DNA from: Kibdelosporangium persicum
GTDB lineage: Bacteria; Actinomycetota; Actinomycetes; Mycobacteriales; Pseudonocardiaceae
Reading direction: 5' to 3'
DNA: 64,000 nucleotides
Assembly: GCF_013280595.1 (NCBI RefSeq)
Contig: NZ_JAAATY010000013.1
Span: 62,001-126,000, forward strand
The translations under genes and the position numbers were made by a program. Shown here one piece after another: positions 1-8,113 of the stretch. The notes under the pieces were generated by a model, which saw only the letters and a list, made by a program, of their open reading frames with translations, did no database searches and was not told the DNA's origin. The stretch's first letter is position 1; each line of letters opens with the position of its first letter.

Positions 1-360
1 CAGCGCGAGACCGGCGTACTGCGGGTTCGCCGCGGTCAGCCTGCCTTGGAAGTTCGCGCCGGAGAAGCCGATCTGGTCGTACATCCAGAGCTGGAACCCG
101 AGTTCGGCGGCGTCCGAGCAGGCCCCGTCCAGCAGTCCGATCCACTCCGGACTCAGGAACGGCGGATCGTCCGCCACCGAGCCGAACATCGGCCCGGTGG
201 GTGCGAGGCACATCACCACCGCCTGCCGGACACCTTGGGACACCAGCTGTTCCATCTGCCGGCGCACCCGGTCGCGGGTGACCCTGGCCCCGCTCCACCA
301 CCAGATCGGCAGCGGACTGTACCCGGGGCCAGGGCCGGTGAAGCGTTCGAGCAGACTCAT
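1..360 (-). CDS. GH106-like glycoside hydrolase, N-terminal fragment
   Basis: Only the first 120 residues are in the window; the gene runs off the left edge. The ATG at 360 overlaps the stop of the MFS transporter gene (ATGA), so the two are translationally coupled. There is no signal peptide. The motif PLPIWWWSG near residues 18-26, followed by a helix of the type RRQMEQLVSQGVRQAVVM, resembles the first beta/alpha unit of GH106-type alpha-L-rhamnosidases and related glycosidases (family recall, not a search). A cytoplasmic enzyme paired with a sugar importer would cleave imported oligosaccharides. LacI-type operators upstream of the operon match those of the rhamnose locus at 26-27 kb, which favours a rhamnoside substrate. 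The exact family is uncertain because most of the protein is missing. Confidence 0.65.
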   Translation of the reverse strand, partial: MSLLERFTGPGPGYSPLPIWWWSGARVTRDRVRRQMEQLVSQGVRQAVVMCLAPTGPMFGSVADDPPFLSPEWIGLLDGACSDAAELGFQLWMYDQIGFSGANFQGRLTAANPQYAGLAL

Positions 361-1634
361 GCCTGAGTGCGCTCCTGTTCGATCTGCTCGAGCGACTTGC
401 CGGACGTGTCCGGCATGAAGAAGAACCCGACCGCACCGCTGATGACCAGGCATGCCGACAGCAGCGCGGCGACCGGGCCGATCCCCGCGCCGGCCAGGAC
501 GGGCACGAAGAAGCTCCAGATGCCCAGGAACGTCCGTGCGACACCGAAGGTGAAGCCCTGTGCCGTGCCGCGCAGCATGGTCGGGAACAGTTCCTGGCTG
601 AAGGTCTTGTACATCGCCTCACCGGCGAAGGCGGCGCCGACGGCGAACAGCACGATGTTGGCGATCACGACCGGGATGGTGAACGGGAACAGCAGGAACA
701 GCACGTATGCGGCGATCTGGAGCACCGCGCCGAGGCCCCACAACAACTTCCGGGTGGCGTGTGACTGGTCGACCAGCCGCATGAAGATGACCGTCATCAC
801 GATGCCGATCACGAAGCCCGCACAGGACAGGGCGACACCCGCGGCCTGGCTGCCCGCGTCGAGCGTCTCGACGATGTACGGGGTGAAGATCCCGGCCGTG
901 CCCGCGGCGATGTTCCAGAACAGGTAGATCGTGCCGGTCCAGAGCAGCGCCTGCAGGTTCGCGCCGCTGAACAGCGCACGCAGCCGGTGTTTGGTGGCCA
1001 CCGCACTGCCGGCGGCCGTCTCCCAGCGTGCGGACTCCGACAGGCCACGGCGCAGTGCCCAGGTCACCAGGGCGGCGACGAACAGGTGCAGGAACACGAT
1101 CCGGACGCCGAGCAGGTCCAGTGAGGACAGTGCCAGAGCCAGCAGGAGCACGACCACCGGGCCGAGGTTCCAGGCGATCTGGGTGAACGACAGCAGCTTG
1201 CCGCGGGCCTTCGCCGGCGCGAACTCGCCGACCAGCGCCAGTGACGTCGGCACGTCCGCACCGACCGCGACGCCGACGACGAAGGTCCCGATGAACAGCA
1301 TGGGGGAGTTGACCGCCAGCGCGATGCATAAGATGCCCGCGGCGTACACCAGCAGGTCGTACTTGTAGATCCGCTTGCGGCCCAGCTTGTCGCCCAGCCT
1401 GCCGCCGATGAACGCGCCGATCGCGCAGCCGATCGCGTTCGGGCCGATCGCCGCGAGCAGGCCGACCGCGCCGCTGGACAGTCCCAGGTACGACTGGAAA
1501 AGGGTGAGACCGGCGCCGAGCGCGACGATCGATCCGGCGTCCAAGTAGGACGCCATGCCGGCCAGGACCGACCACTTCCACTGCTGGCGGGTGATGGTGT
1601 TCTCGGCGGTGACCGCGCCACGGGCTGCTGTCAT
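357..1634 (-). CDS. MFS sugar transporter
   Basis: A 425-residue inner-membrane transporter of the major facilitator superfamily, sugar-porter style. About twelve hydrophobic segments are visible. GGRLGDKLGRKRIYKYD lies in the loop after the second segment and is the usual MFS signature; the C-terminus PDTSGKSLEQIEQE is also typical of sugar porters. The ATG at 1634 has a good ribosome site (GAGGAGC). The gene is first in a minus-strand operon and overlaps the glycoside hydrolase start by 4 nt. Two LacI-type operators precede it. Substrate is inferred, not seen: a rhamnose-containing sugar or oligosaccharide, from the shared operators and the adjacent hydrolase. Confidence 0.85.
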   Translation of the reverse strand: MTAARGAVTAENTITRQQWKWSVLAGMASYLDAGSIVALGAGLTLFQSYLGLSSGAVGLLAAIGPNAIGCAIGAFIGGRLGDKLGRKRIYKYDLLVYAAGILCIALAVNSPMLFIGTFVVGVAVGADVPTSLALVGEFAPAKARGKLLSFTQIAWNLGPVVVLLLALALSSLDLLGVRIVFLHLFVAALVTWALRRGLSESARWETAAGSAVATKHRLRALFSGANLQALLWTGTIYLFWNIAAGTAGIFTPYIVETLDAGSQAAGVALSCAGFVIGIVMTVIFMRLVDQSHATRKLLWGLGAVLQIAAYVLFLLFPFTIPVVIANIVLFAVGAAFAGEAMYKTFSQELFPTMLRGTAQGFTFGVARTFLGIWSFFVPVLAGAGIGPVAALLSACLVISGAVGFFFMPDTSGKSLEQIEQERTQA

Positions 1635-1667
1635 GTTCCTGCTCCTCGTCGACGGTGACGGGACGGG

Positions 1668-1681
1668 TTGAAACGTATCAA
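1668..1681. promoter_or_regulatory. LacI-type operator upstream of the MFS/GH operon
   Basis: TTGAAACGTATCAA is a near-perfect palindrome 34 bp before the MFS start codon. It has the central CG of LacI-family operators and the same core as the sites at 25973, 26989 and 27069, all around the LacI gene of the rhamnose locus. Confidence 0.75.
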
Positions 1682-1746
1682 TGTCCTAGGGTAAACAGAA
1701 CCGTAGCGCTCGCACAAGAACCTTGGTACAACAGGGAAACTGAACA

Positions 1747-1758
1747 TAAATCGTTTCA
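1747..1758. promoter_or_regulatory. second LacI-type operator, imperfect
   Basis: TAAATCGTTTCA differs from TGAATCGTTTCA at one base. It lies 78 bp from the first site, between the divergent MFS operon and phoD. The pair at the rhamnose promoter is 80 bp apart, so spacing as well as sequence is kept. Confidence 0.5.
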
Positions 1759-1831
1759 GTCGGTTGTAGGTTTCTTGTATCGGCATGAGTGATGCTGCCC
1801 TGCGTGTCCCACCACCACTGGAGGTCTTGAC

Positions 1832-3424
1832 GTGACGCGTACCGGACGGGTTTCCCGTCGGCAACTGCTGGGTTTCGGCGGCGCGAGTGCCGCGGCCGTG
1901 CTGCTGGGCAACGGGGTTTGGGACGCGGCGAGTGCCTATGCCGCGCCGGCCGGGACCGGCAACCCGTTCACCCTGGGGGTCGCTTCCGGTGATCCGTCGG
2001 CGGACGGTGTCGTTCTGTGGACCCGGCTGGCCCCGGATCCGTTCGCTGTGGACGGTGCGGGTGGGATGCCCGCGACACCGGTGCGGGTGGAGTACGAGGT
2101 CGCCGTGGACGAGCGGTTCCGGGGCGTGGTGCGCCGCGGCAGTGTGATCGCCATGCCGGAGCTCGGGCACTCGGTGCACCCGGAGATCCACGACCTGGCA
2201 CCGGGACGTGAGTACCACTACCGGTTCCGGGTGAACGGGGAGATCTCGCCGGCCGGGCGGACCAGGACCATGCCCGCCCTGTGGTCCGAACCACGGGAGC
2301 TGAACTTCGCCTTCGCGTCCTGCCAGGCGTGGCAGGACGGGTACTTCACCGCGTACGACCACATGGCCGCCGAGGACCTGGATTTCGTGGTGCACCTCGG
2401 CGACTATATCTACGAGTACGGTGTGCGCACGAACAAGCGCGGCGTCACGACCGATTCCCGGTTCCACACCGAGACCTTCGACCTGGCCCGTTACCGGCTG
2501 CAGTATGCGCTCTACAAGGCGGAAGCACCGTTGCAGGCCGCACACGCCAGGTTCCCGTGGATCATGACGTTCGACGACCACGAGGTGGAGAACAACTGGG
2601 CGAGCGACCTCTCCCAGGCGGACACCGAGCCCGATCAGGACCCGGCGGTGTTCCGGCAGCGCAGGGCCGCGGCTTTCCAGGCCATGTACGAGAACGCTCC
2701 GCTGCGGCGCGCGCAGATGCCGTCCGGCCCGGACGTCCGCATGCACCGCAGGCTGAACTACGGGCGGCTCGCGGACCTCACCATGATCGACACGCGGCAG
2801 TACCGCGACGACCAGCCGTGCGGCGACGGCATGGGCACCGGCTGCGCCGACCGGCTCGACACCGAGCGCACGATTCTCGGTGCCGAGCAACGGAAGTGGC
2901 TGCTCGACGGGTTCAGCTCGTCGCGGGCCCGCTGGCAGATCCTGGGCAACCAGGCGCCGATCGGGCAGACCGACCACGATCCCGGCCCGGGCGTCACGGT
3001 CTGGTACGACCCGTGGGACGGTTACGTGGCCGACCGCAACCGGGTGCTGGCCGCCGCGCAGGACCGCAACGTCCGCAACCTCGTGGTGATCACGGGTGAC
3101 CGGCACCAGAACTACGCGTGGGACCTCAAGCGTGACTTCGAGGACCCGGATTCGCCCACTGTGGCCAGTGAGTTCGTCGGCACGTCCATCAGCAGCGGTG
3201 CCGACGGCGCGGACATGAACGACGACGGTGTCAAGTTCCTCGCCGCCAACCCGCACATGAAGTTCTTCAACGCCCAGGGCGGATACGTCCGGGTGAACGT
3301 CGACCGGCGGCGCTGGCGCAGCGACTTCCGGGTCCTGCCGTACGTGACCAGGCCGGGTGCGCCGATCTCCACGAGGGCGAGCTATGTCGTGGAGGACCGG
3401 CGTCCCGGCGTGCAGGAGGCCTGA
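1832..3424 (+). CDS. phoD: PhoD-family alkaline phosphatase, Tat-exported
   Basis: A 530-residue secreted phosphodiesterase/phosphomonoesterase. The GTG at 1832 follows a GGAGG ribosome site. The N-terminus carries a twin-arginine signal (VSRRQLLGFGG) ending near ASAYA, as expected for a folded metalloenzyme using Ca2+ and Fe3+. A PhoD N-terminal beta-domain (GVASGDPSADGVVLWTRLAP) is followed by the metallophosphatase domain with HLGDYIYEYG, MTFDDHEVENNW and VITGDRHQNYAWDL as metal ligands. Length is normal for the family. The gene stands alone between two minus-strand operons. It probably scavenges phosphate from organic phosphates outside the cell. I cannot identify a Pho box upstream. Confidence 0.93.
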   Translation: MTRTGRVSRRQLLGFGGASAAAVLLGNGVWDAASAYAAPAGTGNPFTLGVASGDPSADGVVLWTRLAPDPFAVDGAGGMPATPVRVEYEVAVDERFRGVVRRGSVIAMPELGHSVHPEIHDLAPGREYHYRFRVNGEISPAGRTRTMPALWSEPRELNFAFASCQAWQDGYFTAYDHMAAEDLDFVVHLGDYIYEYGVRTNKRGVTTDSRFHTETFDLARYRLQYALYKAEAPLQAAHARFPWIMTFDDHEVENNWASDLSQADTEPDQDPAVFRQRRAAAFQAMYENAPLRRAQMPSGPDVRMHRRLNYGRLADLTMIDTRQYRDDQPCGDGMGTGCADRLDTERTILGAEQRKWLLDGFSSSRARWQILGNQAPIGQTDHDPGPGVTVWYDPWDGYVADRNRVLAAAQDRNVRNLVVITGDRHQNYAWDLKRDFEDPDSPTVASEFVGTSISSGADGADMNDDGVKFLAANPHMKFFNAQGGYVRVNVDRRRWRSDFRVLPYVTRPGAPISTRASYVVEDRRPGVQEA

Positions 3425-3435
3425 CATCGTCAGGC
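3419..3435. terminator. short hairpin across two convergent stop codons
   Basis: GCCTGAC, ATC, GTCAGGC forms a 7-bp stem with a 3-nt loop. It contains the TGA of phoD (3422-3424) and the TGA of the opposing permease gene (3430-3432). There is no U-tract; it may act as a weak bidirectional terminator. Confidence 0.5.
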
Positions 3436-4656
3436 GCGGCCGTGCGCCGCTCGGGATCGGCGTGCCACCGAATCCAGTGAGACCGCCAGGGCGAGGACCA
3501 GACCGGTCACCATGAACCGGAAGGACGAGTTGAGGTCCAGCAACGTGAGCCCACTGGAGATGGACTGGATCACCACGATCCCGAGCAGCGCGGAGAAGGC
3601 GCTGCCGCGCCCGCCGAACAGGCTCGTGCCGCCGATCACCGCGGCCGCGATGGCGTTGAGGTTGACGTCACCGGCACCGGTCGCCTGGTTCGCCGCCGCC
3701 AGCCGCGCGGCGGCGAGCAGGCCACCGAGCGCCGCGAGCGTCGAGCACAGCATGAACACCGAGGTGTACATGCGCTTCACGTTGATCCCGGCGCGGCGTG
3801 CCGCTTCCACATTGCCGCCGATGGCGAAAACCGAACGGCCCCAGCCGGTTCGGGTGAGGACGTAGTTCATCACCAGCACCAGCGCCACGAAGCTGACGAC
3901 CATCCAGCCGACGCCCCTGGCCTCGTTGAGGTACCAGACCGCGAAGCCGAGTCCGATCAGGACCGCCAGGCTTCGGACCACCAGGACCTTGGTCGAACGC
4001 GCCGAAAGCCCCGCGGCACGGCGGGCCCGGGCCAGCGAGTACCCGGTGATGAAGATCCAGACCGCGGCGACGGCGACGAGCACGTACGACAACCACGCCG
4101 GCACGAACGCCAGTTGCGCGAAGTGCACGAGGTCGGAGTCGAACGGCAGGTTGACCGCGCCCTTGCTGCCGAGCAGCCACAGTTGCAGGCCAAGGAATCC
4201 GAGCAGACCGGCGAGCGTGGCGACAAAACTCGGCACACCGAGCCGGTTGACCATCTGCGCGTAGATCCAGCCGATCACCGCGCCGGAGCCGATGGCCGCG
4301 GCCATCGAGAGCCACAGCGACCAGCCCGCGTTGACGTAGGTGATCGCGGTGATGGCCGCCGAGAGCCCGCTGACCGAACCGACCGACAGGTCGATTTGGC
4401 CGACCAGCAGGACACCCACGATGCCCAGCGCGATGACACCCACCGACACGCTTTCCATCAGCAGGTTCACCAGGTTGGCGCTGGAGAGGAAAACCGGGTT
4501 CAGCGCCTGGAAGACCGACCAGATGACCGCGAGCCCGACGACGATCGGGAGGACCCCCAGGTCTCCCGAGCGGATCCGGTCGAGCACAGCGGTCGGCCGG
4601 AGGCGTTCGTCCCGCATGTCCAGAGCCCGCTCAGGAAGCACTGTTGTGTCAGACAT
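3430..4656 (-). CDS. sugar ABC transporter permease (XylH-like)
   Basis: A 408-residue inner-membrane permease of the BPD_transp_2 (CUT2) type with roughly ten to twelve hydrophobic segments. The motif LLVGQIDLSVGSVSGLSAA near residues 85-103 is the conserved GxxDLSVGS loop of ribose/xylose permeases. The extra central segment before SLARARRAAG makes it longer than RbsC-type proteins, as in XylH. The start overlaps the end of the ATPase gene by 8 nt. It forms the channel of an importer with the two genes upstream. The substrate is a monosaccharide or polyol, not necessarily xylose. Confidence 0.85.
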   Translation of the reverse strand: MSDTTVLPERALDMRDERLRPTAVLDRIRSGDLGVLPIVVGLAVIWSVFQALNPVFLSSANLVNLLMESVSVGVIALGIVGVLLVGQIDLSVGSVSGLSAAITAITYVNAGWSLWLSMAAAIGSGAVIGWIYAQMVNRLGVPSFVATLAGLLGFLGLQLWLLGSKGAVNLPFDSDLVHFAQLAFVPAWLSYVLVAVAAVWIFITGYSLARARRAAGLSARSTKVLVVRSLAVLIGLGFAVWYLNEARGVGWMVVSFVALVLVMNYVLTRTGWGRSVFAIGGNVEAARRAGINVKRMYTSVFMLCSTLAALGGLLAAARLAAANQATGAGDVNLNAIAAAVIGGTSLFGGRGSAFSALLGIVVIQSISSGLTLLDLNSSFRFMVTGLVLALAVSLDSVARRSRAAHGRA

Positions 4657-5422
4657 CGGCCTTGCTTTCCCTTCGGCTCGCGCGCCTCGTCACCACGTTG
4701 TCCGTCGCGCCGGTGATCGCGGCGATCAGCGTTTCGTTGGACACCTCGGCCGCGTCGAAGACGCCGTTGTCGCGGCCCAGCCGCAGCACGGCGATCCGGT
4801 CCGCGACCGCCCGGACGTCCTCCATGTTGTGGCTGATCATGATCACGCCGAGACCACGGTCCCGCAGGCGTTCGATGAGGTTGAGCACCTCGGCCGTCTG
4901 CTCGACGCCGAGTGCCGCGGTCGGCTCGTCCAGGATGATCACCTTGGGATCGCCCAGCAGCGACCGGGCGATCGCCACCGTCTGCCGTTGCCCGCCCGAC
5001 AGTGACGCCACCGGAATGCGAACCGTCGGGATCTTCGCCGACAGTTCCCGCAGCAGCTCCCACGACCGCGTCTCCATGGCGACCTCGTCGAGCCTGCCGC
5101 GGCGCAGTTCCCTGCCGAGGAACAGGTTCTCCACCACGTCCAGGTTCTCGCACAGCGCGAGGTCCTGGAACACGGTCGCGATGCCCAGGGTGTGCGCCTC
5201 GGCCGGGCTGCCGATCGTGACTTCCGCACCCGCGAACGTGATCGTCCCGGCGGACGGGCTGTGCACGCCCGACAGCACCTTGACCAGAGTGGACTTCCCG
5301 GCTCCGTTGTCGCCGACGACGGCGACCACCTGACCTGCCGCCACGTCCAGGGAGACGTCCGTCAACGCGGCGACCGCGCCGAAGTTCTTGCTGATGCCCC
5401 GCAGTGAGAGGATGGCTGACAT
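4649..5422 (-). CDS. sugar ABC transporter ATP-binding protein (XylG-like, single domain)
   Basis: A 257-residue ATPase that energises the adjacent permease. It has Walker A GDNGAGKST, the signature LSGGQRQTVAIAR and Walker B KVIILDEPTAALG followed by the switch His (MISHNM). CUT2 ATPases usually carry two ABC domains in about 500 residues; this one has a single domain and so must work as a homodimer, as in several actinobacterial XylG/FrcA-like systems. I chose the ATG at 5422 because it overlaps the binding-protein stop (TGATG); a longer reading frame to 5470 would run into that gene. Confidence 0.88.
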   Translation of the reverse strand: MSAILSLRGISKNFGAVAALTDVSLDVAAGQVVAVVGDNGAGKSTLVKVLSGVHSPSAGTITFAGAEVTIGSPAEAHTLGIATVFQDLALCENLDVVENLFLGRELRRGRLDEVAMETRSWELLRELSAKIPTVRIPVASLSGGQRQTVAIARSLLGDPKVIILDEPTAALGVEQTAEVLNLIERLRDRGLGVIMISHNMEDVRAVADRIAVLRLGRDNGVFDAAEVSNETLIAAITGATDNVVTRRASRRESKADV

Positions 5423-6468
5423 CAGGCGACACCGTGCTTGCCGCACGCGGCGGCGTACTCGGGCGTGCACACGTCGGCCGGCTTGATCTGCTCGGACTTC
5501 TTCAGCACGTCGGCGATGTTGTCCAGGGTGACCACGGTCGGGTCGAACAGTTGCGACGGCGTGTCGAACAGGGTCGTCCTGCCGGCGGGCTTCTCGCCCT
5601 TGACGAACTGGTACGCCACTTCGGCCGCGGCCTCGGCGACGATCTTGATCGGCTTGGAGATGGTGTTGTACTGGTCACCCGCGACGATCCGCTGTGCCGC
5701 GGCGACCTCGAAGTCGTTGCCGGTGATCGGCGGGACCGTGACCCCGGCCGCCTTGAACGCGGCGATCGCGCCGCCGCCCGTGCCGTCGTTGGCGGCCACC
5801 ACACCGGCGATCTGGGTGCCGAAGCGGGTGATCTGACCGCTCACCCAGTCCTGTGCCTTGGCCGGGGCCCAGTCCGGGGTGTCGAACTCGGCCAGCAACG
5901 GGAAACCGCTCGAGTCGATGGCGGTGTGGATGCCCTTCTTGATCAGACCGGCGGCCGCGTCCGTGGGGGAGCCGTTGACCTGCAGCAGGCCGCCGGTGGC
6001 GCCGGACTTCCTCAGCCTGTCCACCAGGGACTGGCCGATGCTCTGGCCGATCTTCTCGTTGTCGAAGGAGATGTAGTAGTCCGCCGGGGTGGCGGGGATC
6101 GGCCGGTCGTACGCGATCACGGGCACGCCCTGCGACCGTGCGGTGTTGACGATGCCCGCGGCGGCGGCCGAGTCCACCGGGTCGATCACGATCGCCTTGA
6201 CGCCCTGGGCCAGCGCCGAGTTCGCTTGCTGCTGCTGGCGGGACGCGTCGGCGTTGGCGTTCTGGTAGATCACTTCACAGTCCGCGCACAGCTGCTTCAT
6301 CTTGGCCTTGAACAGCGGACTGTCGTACAACTCGTAGCGGGTCGACGCGATGTCCGGCATCAGGAAGGCGATCTTGGCGCCTTGCGCGCCGCCGCCGCTG
6401 TCGTTCGGCGAGGAACAGGCGGGCACGGCGAGGGCGAGCGCGGTGACGAGAACGGCGAGTCGGCGCAT
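5422..6468 (-). CDS. sugar-binding lipoprotein (XylF-like)
   Basis: A 348-residue periplasmic-binding-protein type 1 lipoprotein. The signal peptide ends in a lipobox-like AVPAC at residues 15-19, so the protein is anchored outside the membrane. The stretch VIAYDRPIP followed by YYISFDNEKIGQ is strongly XylF-like, as is VVAANDGTGGGAIAA. The ATG at 6468 follows AAGGAAA; the frame extends further upstream but without signal-like sequence. It gives the ABC transporter its specificity. Likely ligand: an aldopentose or another small sugar; no xylose isomerase is in the window. Confidence 0.87.
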   Translation of the reverse strand: MRRLAVLVTALALAVPACSSPNDSGGGAQGAKIAFLMPDIASTRYELYDSPLFKAKMKQLCADCEVIYQNANADASRQQQQANSALAQGVKAIVIDPVDSAAAAGIVNTARSQGVPVIAYDRPIPATPADYYISFDNEKIGQSIGQSLVDRLRKSGATGGLLQVNGSPTDAAAGLIKKGIHTAIDSSGFPLLAEFDTPDWAPAKAQDWVSGQITRFGTQIAGVVAANDGTGGGAIAAFKAAGVTVPPITGNDFEVAAAQRIVAGDQYNTISKPIKIVAEAAAEVAYQFVKGEKPAGRTTLFDTPSQLFDPTVVTLDNIADVLKKSEQIKPADVCTPEYAAACGKHGVA

Positions 6469-6479
6469 GGGATTTCCTT

Positions 6480-7094
6480 TCAAGGCACGATCACGCGGTT
6501 GAGCGAGAGCAGGGCGGCGGGTTCGGCAGGATCGGCGGGCAGCTTGATCTCGGTGACCTGGACGTTCTCCAGGCGCGGGAAGACACGCCGGTACGAGGAC
6601 AACGGCAGGCCGAGCAACGAGCACAGCGCGAGCCGCAACAACGTGCTGTGCGCCACGACCAGGACCGTGTGGCCGTCGTGTTCGGCGTTCAGCTCACGCA
6701 ATGCCGCGACAGCACGAGCGGCGGCCTCGGCGGGCGGCTCGGCTTCTGGAAACACGTTCGCCACGGGATCGGCCCGGAACTGCCGCACCAGCTCCGGGTC
6801 CATCTCGGCGATCGTGCGACCTTCCAGTTCGCCGAAGTCGGCCTCGTGCAGCGAGGGGACCACCTGAACGGTCAGGCCGAGCGCTTCGGCGGCCGGGGTG
6901 GCGGTGCGCAGTGCCCGCTCCATCGGGGAACTGGCGACGACCTCCACACCCTCGGAGGCGACACCTTTGGCGAGCGACTCGACCTGGCGCAGTCCGTTCG
7001 CCGACAGGCCGGGGTTGCTGCGCGCACCGGCGTACCGGTTGTCCTGGTGCCACAGGGTTTCCGCGTGCCGGACCAGCAACAGCCGTGCGCTCAT
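6480..7094 (-). CDS. histidine phosphatase (phosphoglycerate mutase superfamily)
   Basis: A 204-residue soluble enzyme. LLVRHAETLWH near residues 6-16 supplies the phospho-accepting His, and VLVVAHSTLLR supplies the second His of branch-1 phosphatases. ERALRTATPAAEALG and EADFGELEGRT are further family motifs. These proteins mostly remove phosphate from small sugar phosphates. The gene overlaps the upstream dehydrogenase by 4 nt and precedes the binding protein by 11 nt, so it belongs to the kinase/transporter operon. It may recycle a phosphorylated intermediate or a misphosphorylated sugar; the substrate is unknown. Confidence 0.85.
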   Translation of the reverse strand: MSARLLLVRHAETLWHQDNRYAGARSNPGLSANGLRQVESLAKGVASEGVEVVASSPMERALRTATPAAEALGLTVQVVPSLHEADFGELEGRTIAEMDPELVRQFRADPVANVFPEAEPPAEAAARAVAALRELNAEHDGHTVLVVAHSTLLRLALCSLLGLPLSSYRRVFPRLENVQVTEIKLPADPAEPAALLSLNRVIVP

Positions 7095-8110
7095 CGCAGC
7101 ACCTCCGGGTTGGCGCAGTTGGCCGGTGGTTCGCCACGCAGCCAGCGCGCCGCCTCGGCGGTGACCATGCGTGCCGCATTGGCCGCCACAGCACGGCTCG
7201 CGCCGGCGAGATGAGGTGTCATGACGACGTTCGGCGCGCTGCGCAGCGGATGATCAGCGGGCAGTGGTTCGACGTCGTACACGTCAAGTCCCGCGGCGAA
7301 CAGATGCCCACTGTTCAGGGCCTCAGCGAGCGCGGTGTAGTCGAGAAGACCGCCACGGGCGCAGTTGACCAGAACCGAGCCAGGCGGCATCGCAGCCAGT
7401 TCGTCCGCACCGATGATCCCCTCGGTCTCCGGTGTCAGCCGCGCGTGCAGCGAGACCACTGTGGACGAAGCGAGCAGCTCCTTCAGCGGCACCACCCGTA
7501 CACCCTCAGGCAACTGCTTGGCATATGGGTCCGCCACGAGCACCTTGGCGCCCATCGCCGTCAGCGCCGCTGCCACCCTGCCGCCGATGGCACCCGCGCC
7601 GATCAGGCCGACGGTGCTGCCGGAGATCTCCAGCCCGGTCTCCTCGTACGCGAACAGACTGCTCTCCCAACGGCCGGCCGCCAGGCCGTTGTGTGCCTGC
7701 GGGATGCGGCGCATGGCCGCGAGCATCAGTCCGATCGTGTGCTCGGCGGTCGACTCGGCGTTGCGGCCCGGCGCGAACGTCACCGCGACGCCGTGTTCGG
7801 TCGCCGCGGCGAGATTGGCGTTCACCGGCCCGCCACGGGACACCGCGAACAGCTCCAGATCCGGGCACGCCTTGAGGACACGTTCGGTCAACGGAGCCAT
7901 CTGTGTCAGGCAGACCTTGACGCCTTGCAACGCCTCGATGAGCTCGTCCTCCGAGCCGGACGCCTCGTCTACTTCGGACACGCGGCCGAACGGCACGTGC
8001 GGCCACGGCAGCTCCAGCTCGCGGATCGCCCACTCCGCCGGGTCGAGCCGCGCACGCAGCAGCCGGTTCAGCACGAAGTGGTCACCGGCCAGCAGGATCG
8101 GTCGTGTCAC
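7091..8110 (-). CDS. D-2-hydroxyacid dehydrogenase, NAD(P)-dependent
   Basis: A 339-residue cytoplasmic oxidoreductase. The Rossmann domain shows VGLIGAGAIGGRVA. The catalytic set is complete: Arg in NCARGGLLD, Glu in VYDVEPLP and His in MTPHLAGAS. It resembles phosphoglycerate/hydroxypyruvate reductases but has no ACT domain, so serine biosynthesis is unlikely. It interconverts a 2-hydroxyacid and a 2-oxoacid, probably in the route fed by the two sugar kinases upstream. It sits 3 nt after the first-listed kinase and overlaps the phosphatase by 4 nt. The actual acid (sugar acid or phospho-sugar acid) cannot be read from sequence. Confidence 0.86.
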   Translation of the reverse strand: MTRPILLAGDHFVLNRLLRARLDPAEWAIRELELPWPHVPFGRVSEVDEASGSEDELIEALQGVKVCLTQMAPLTERVLKACPDLELFAVSRGGPVNANLAAATEHGVAVTFAPGRNAESTAEHTIGLMLAAMRRIPQAHNGLAAGRWESSLFAYEETGLEISGSTVGLIGAGAIGGRVAAALTAMGAKVLVADPYAKQLPEGVRVVPLKELLASSTVVSLHARLTPETEGIIGADELAAMPPGSVLVNCARGGLLDYTALAEALNSGHLFAAGLDVYDVEPLPADHPLRSAPNVVMTPHLAGASRAVAANAARMVTAEAARWLRGEPPANCANPEVLR

Positions 8111-8113
8111 TGC

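Noticed and set aside
1631-3427. 598-codon open frame on the minus strand opposite phoD
   Set aside because: It mirrors the phoD frame, is rich in Arg/His/Pro/Val, has no domain, and phoD has a ribosome site, Tat signal and all motifs.
3430-6468. Transporter labelled as a true D-xylose importer
   Set aside because: Similarity to XylFGH is clear, but no xylose isomerase is in the window and the co-transcribed genes do not fit xylose breakdown.
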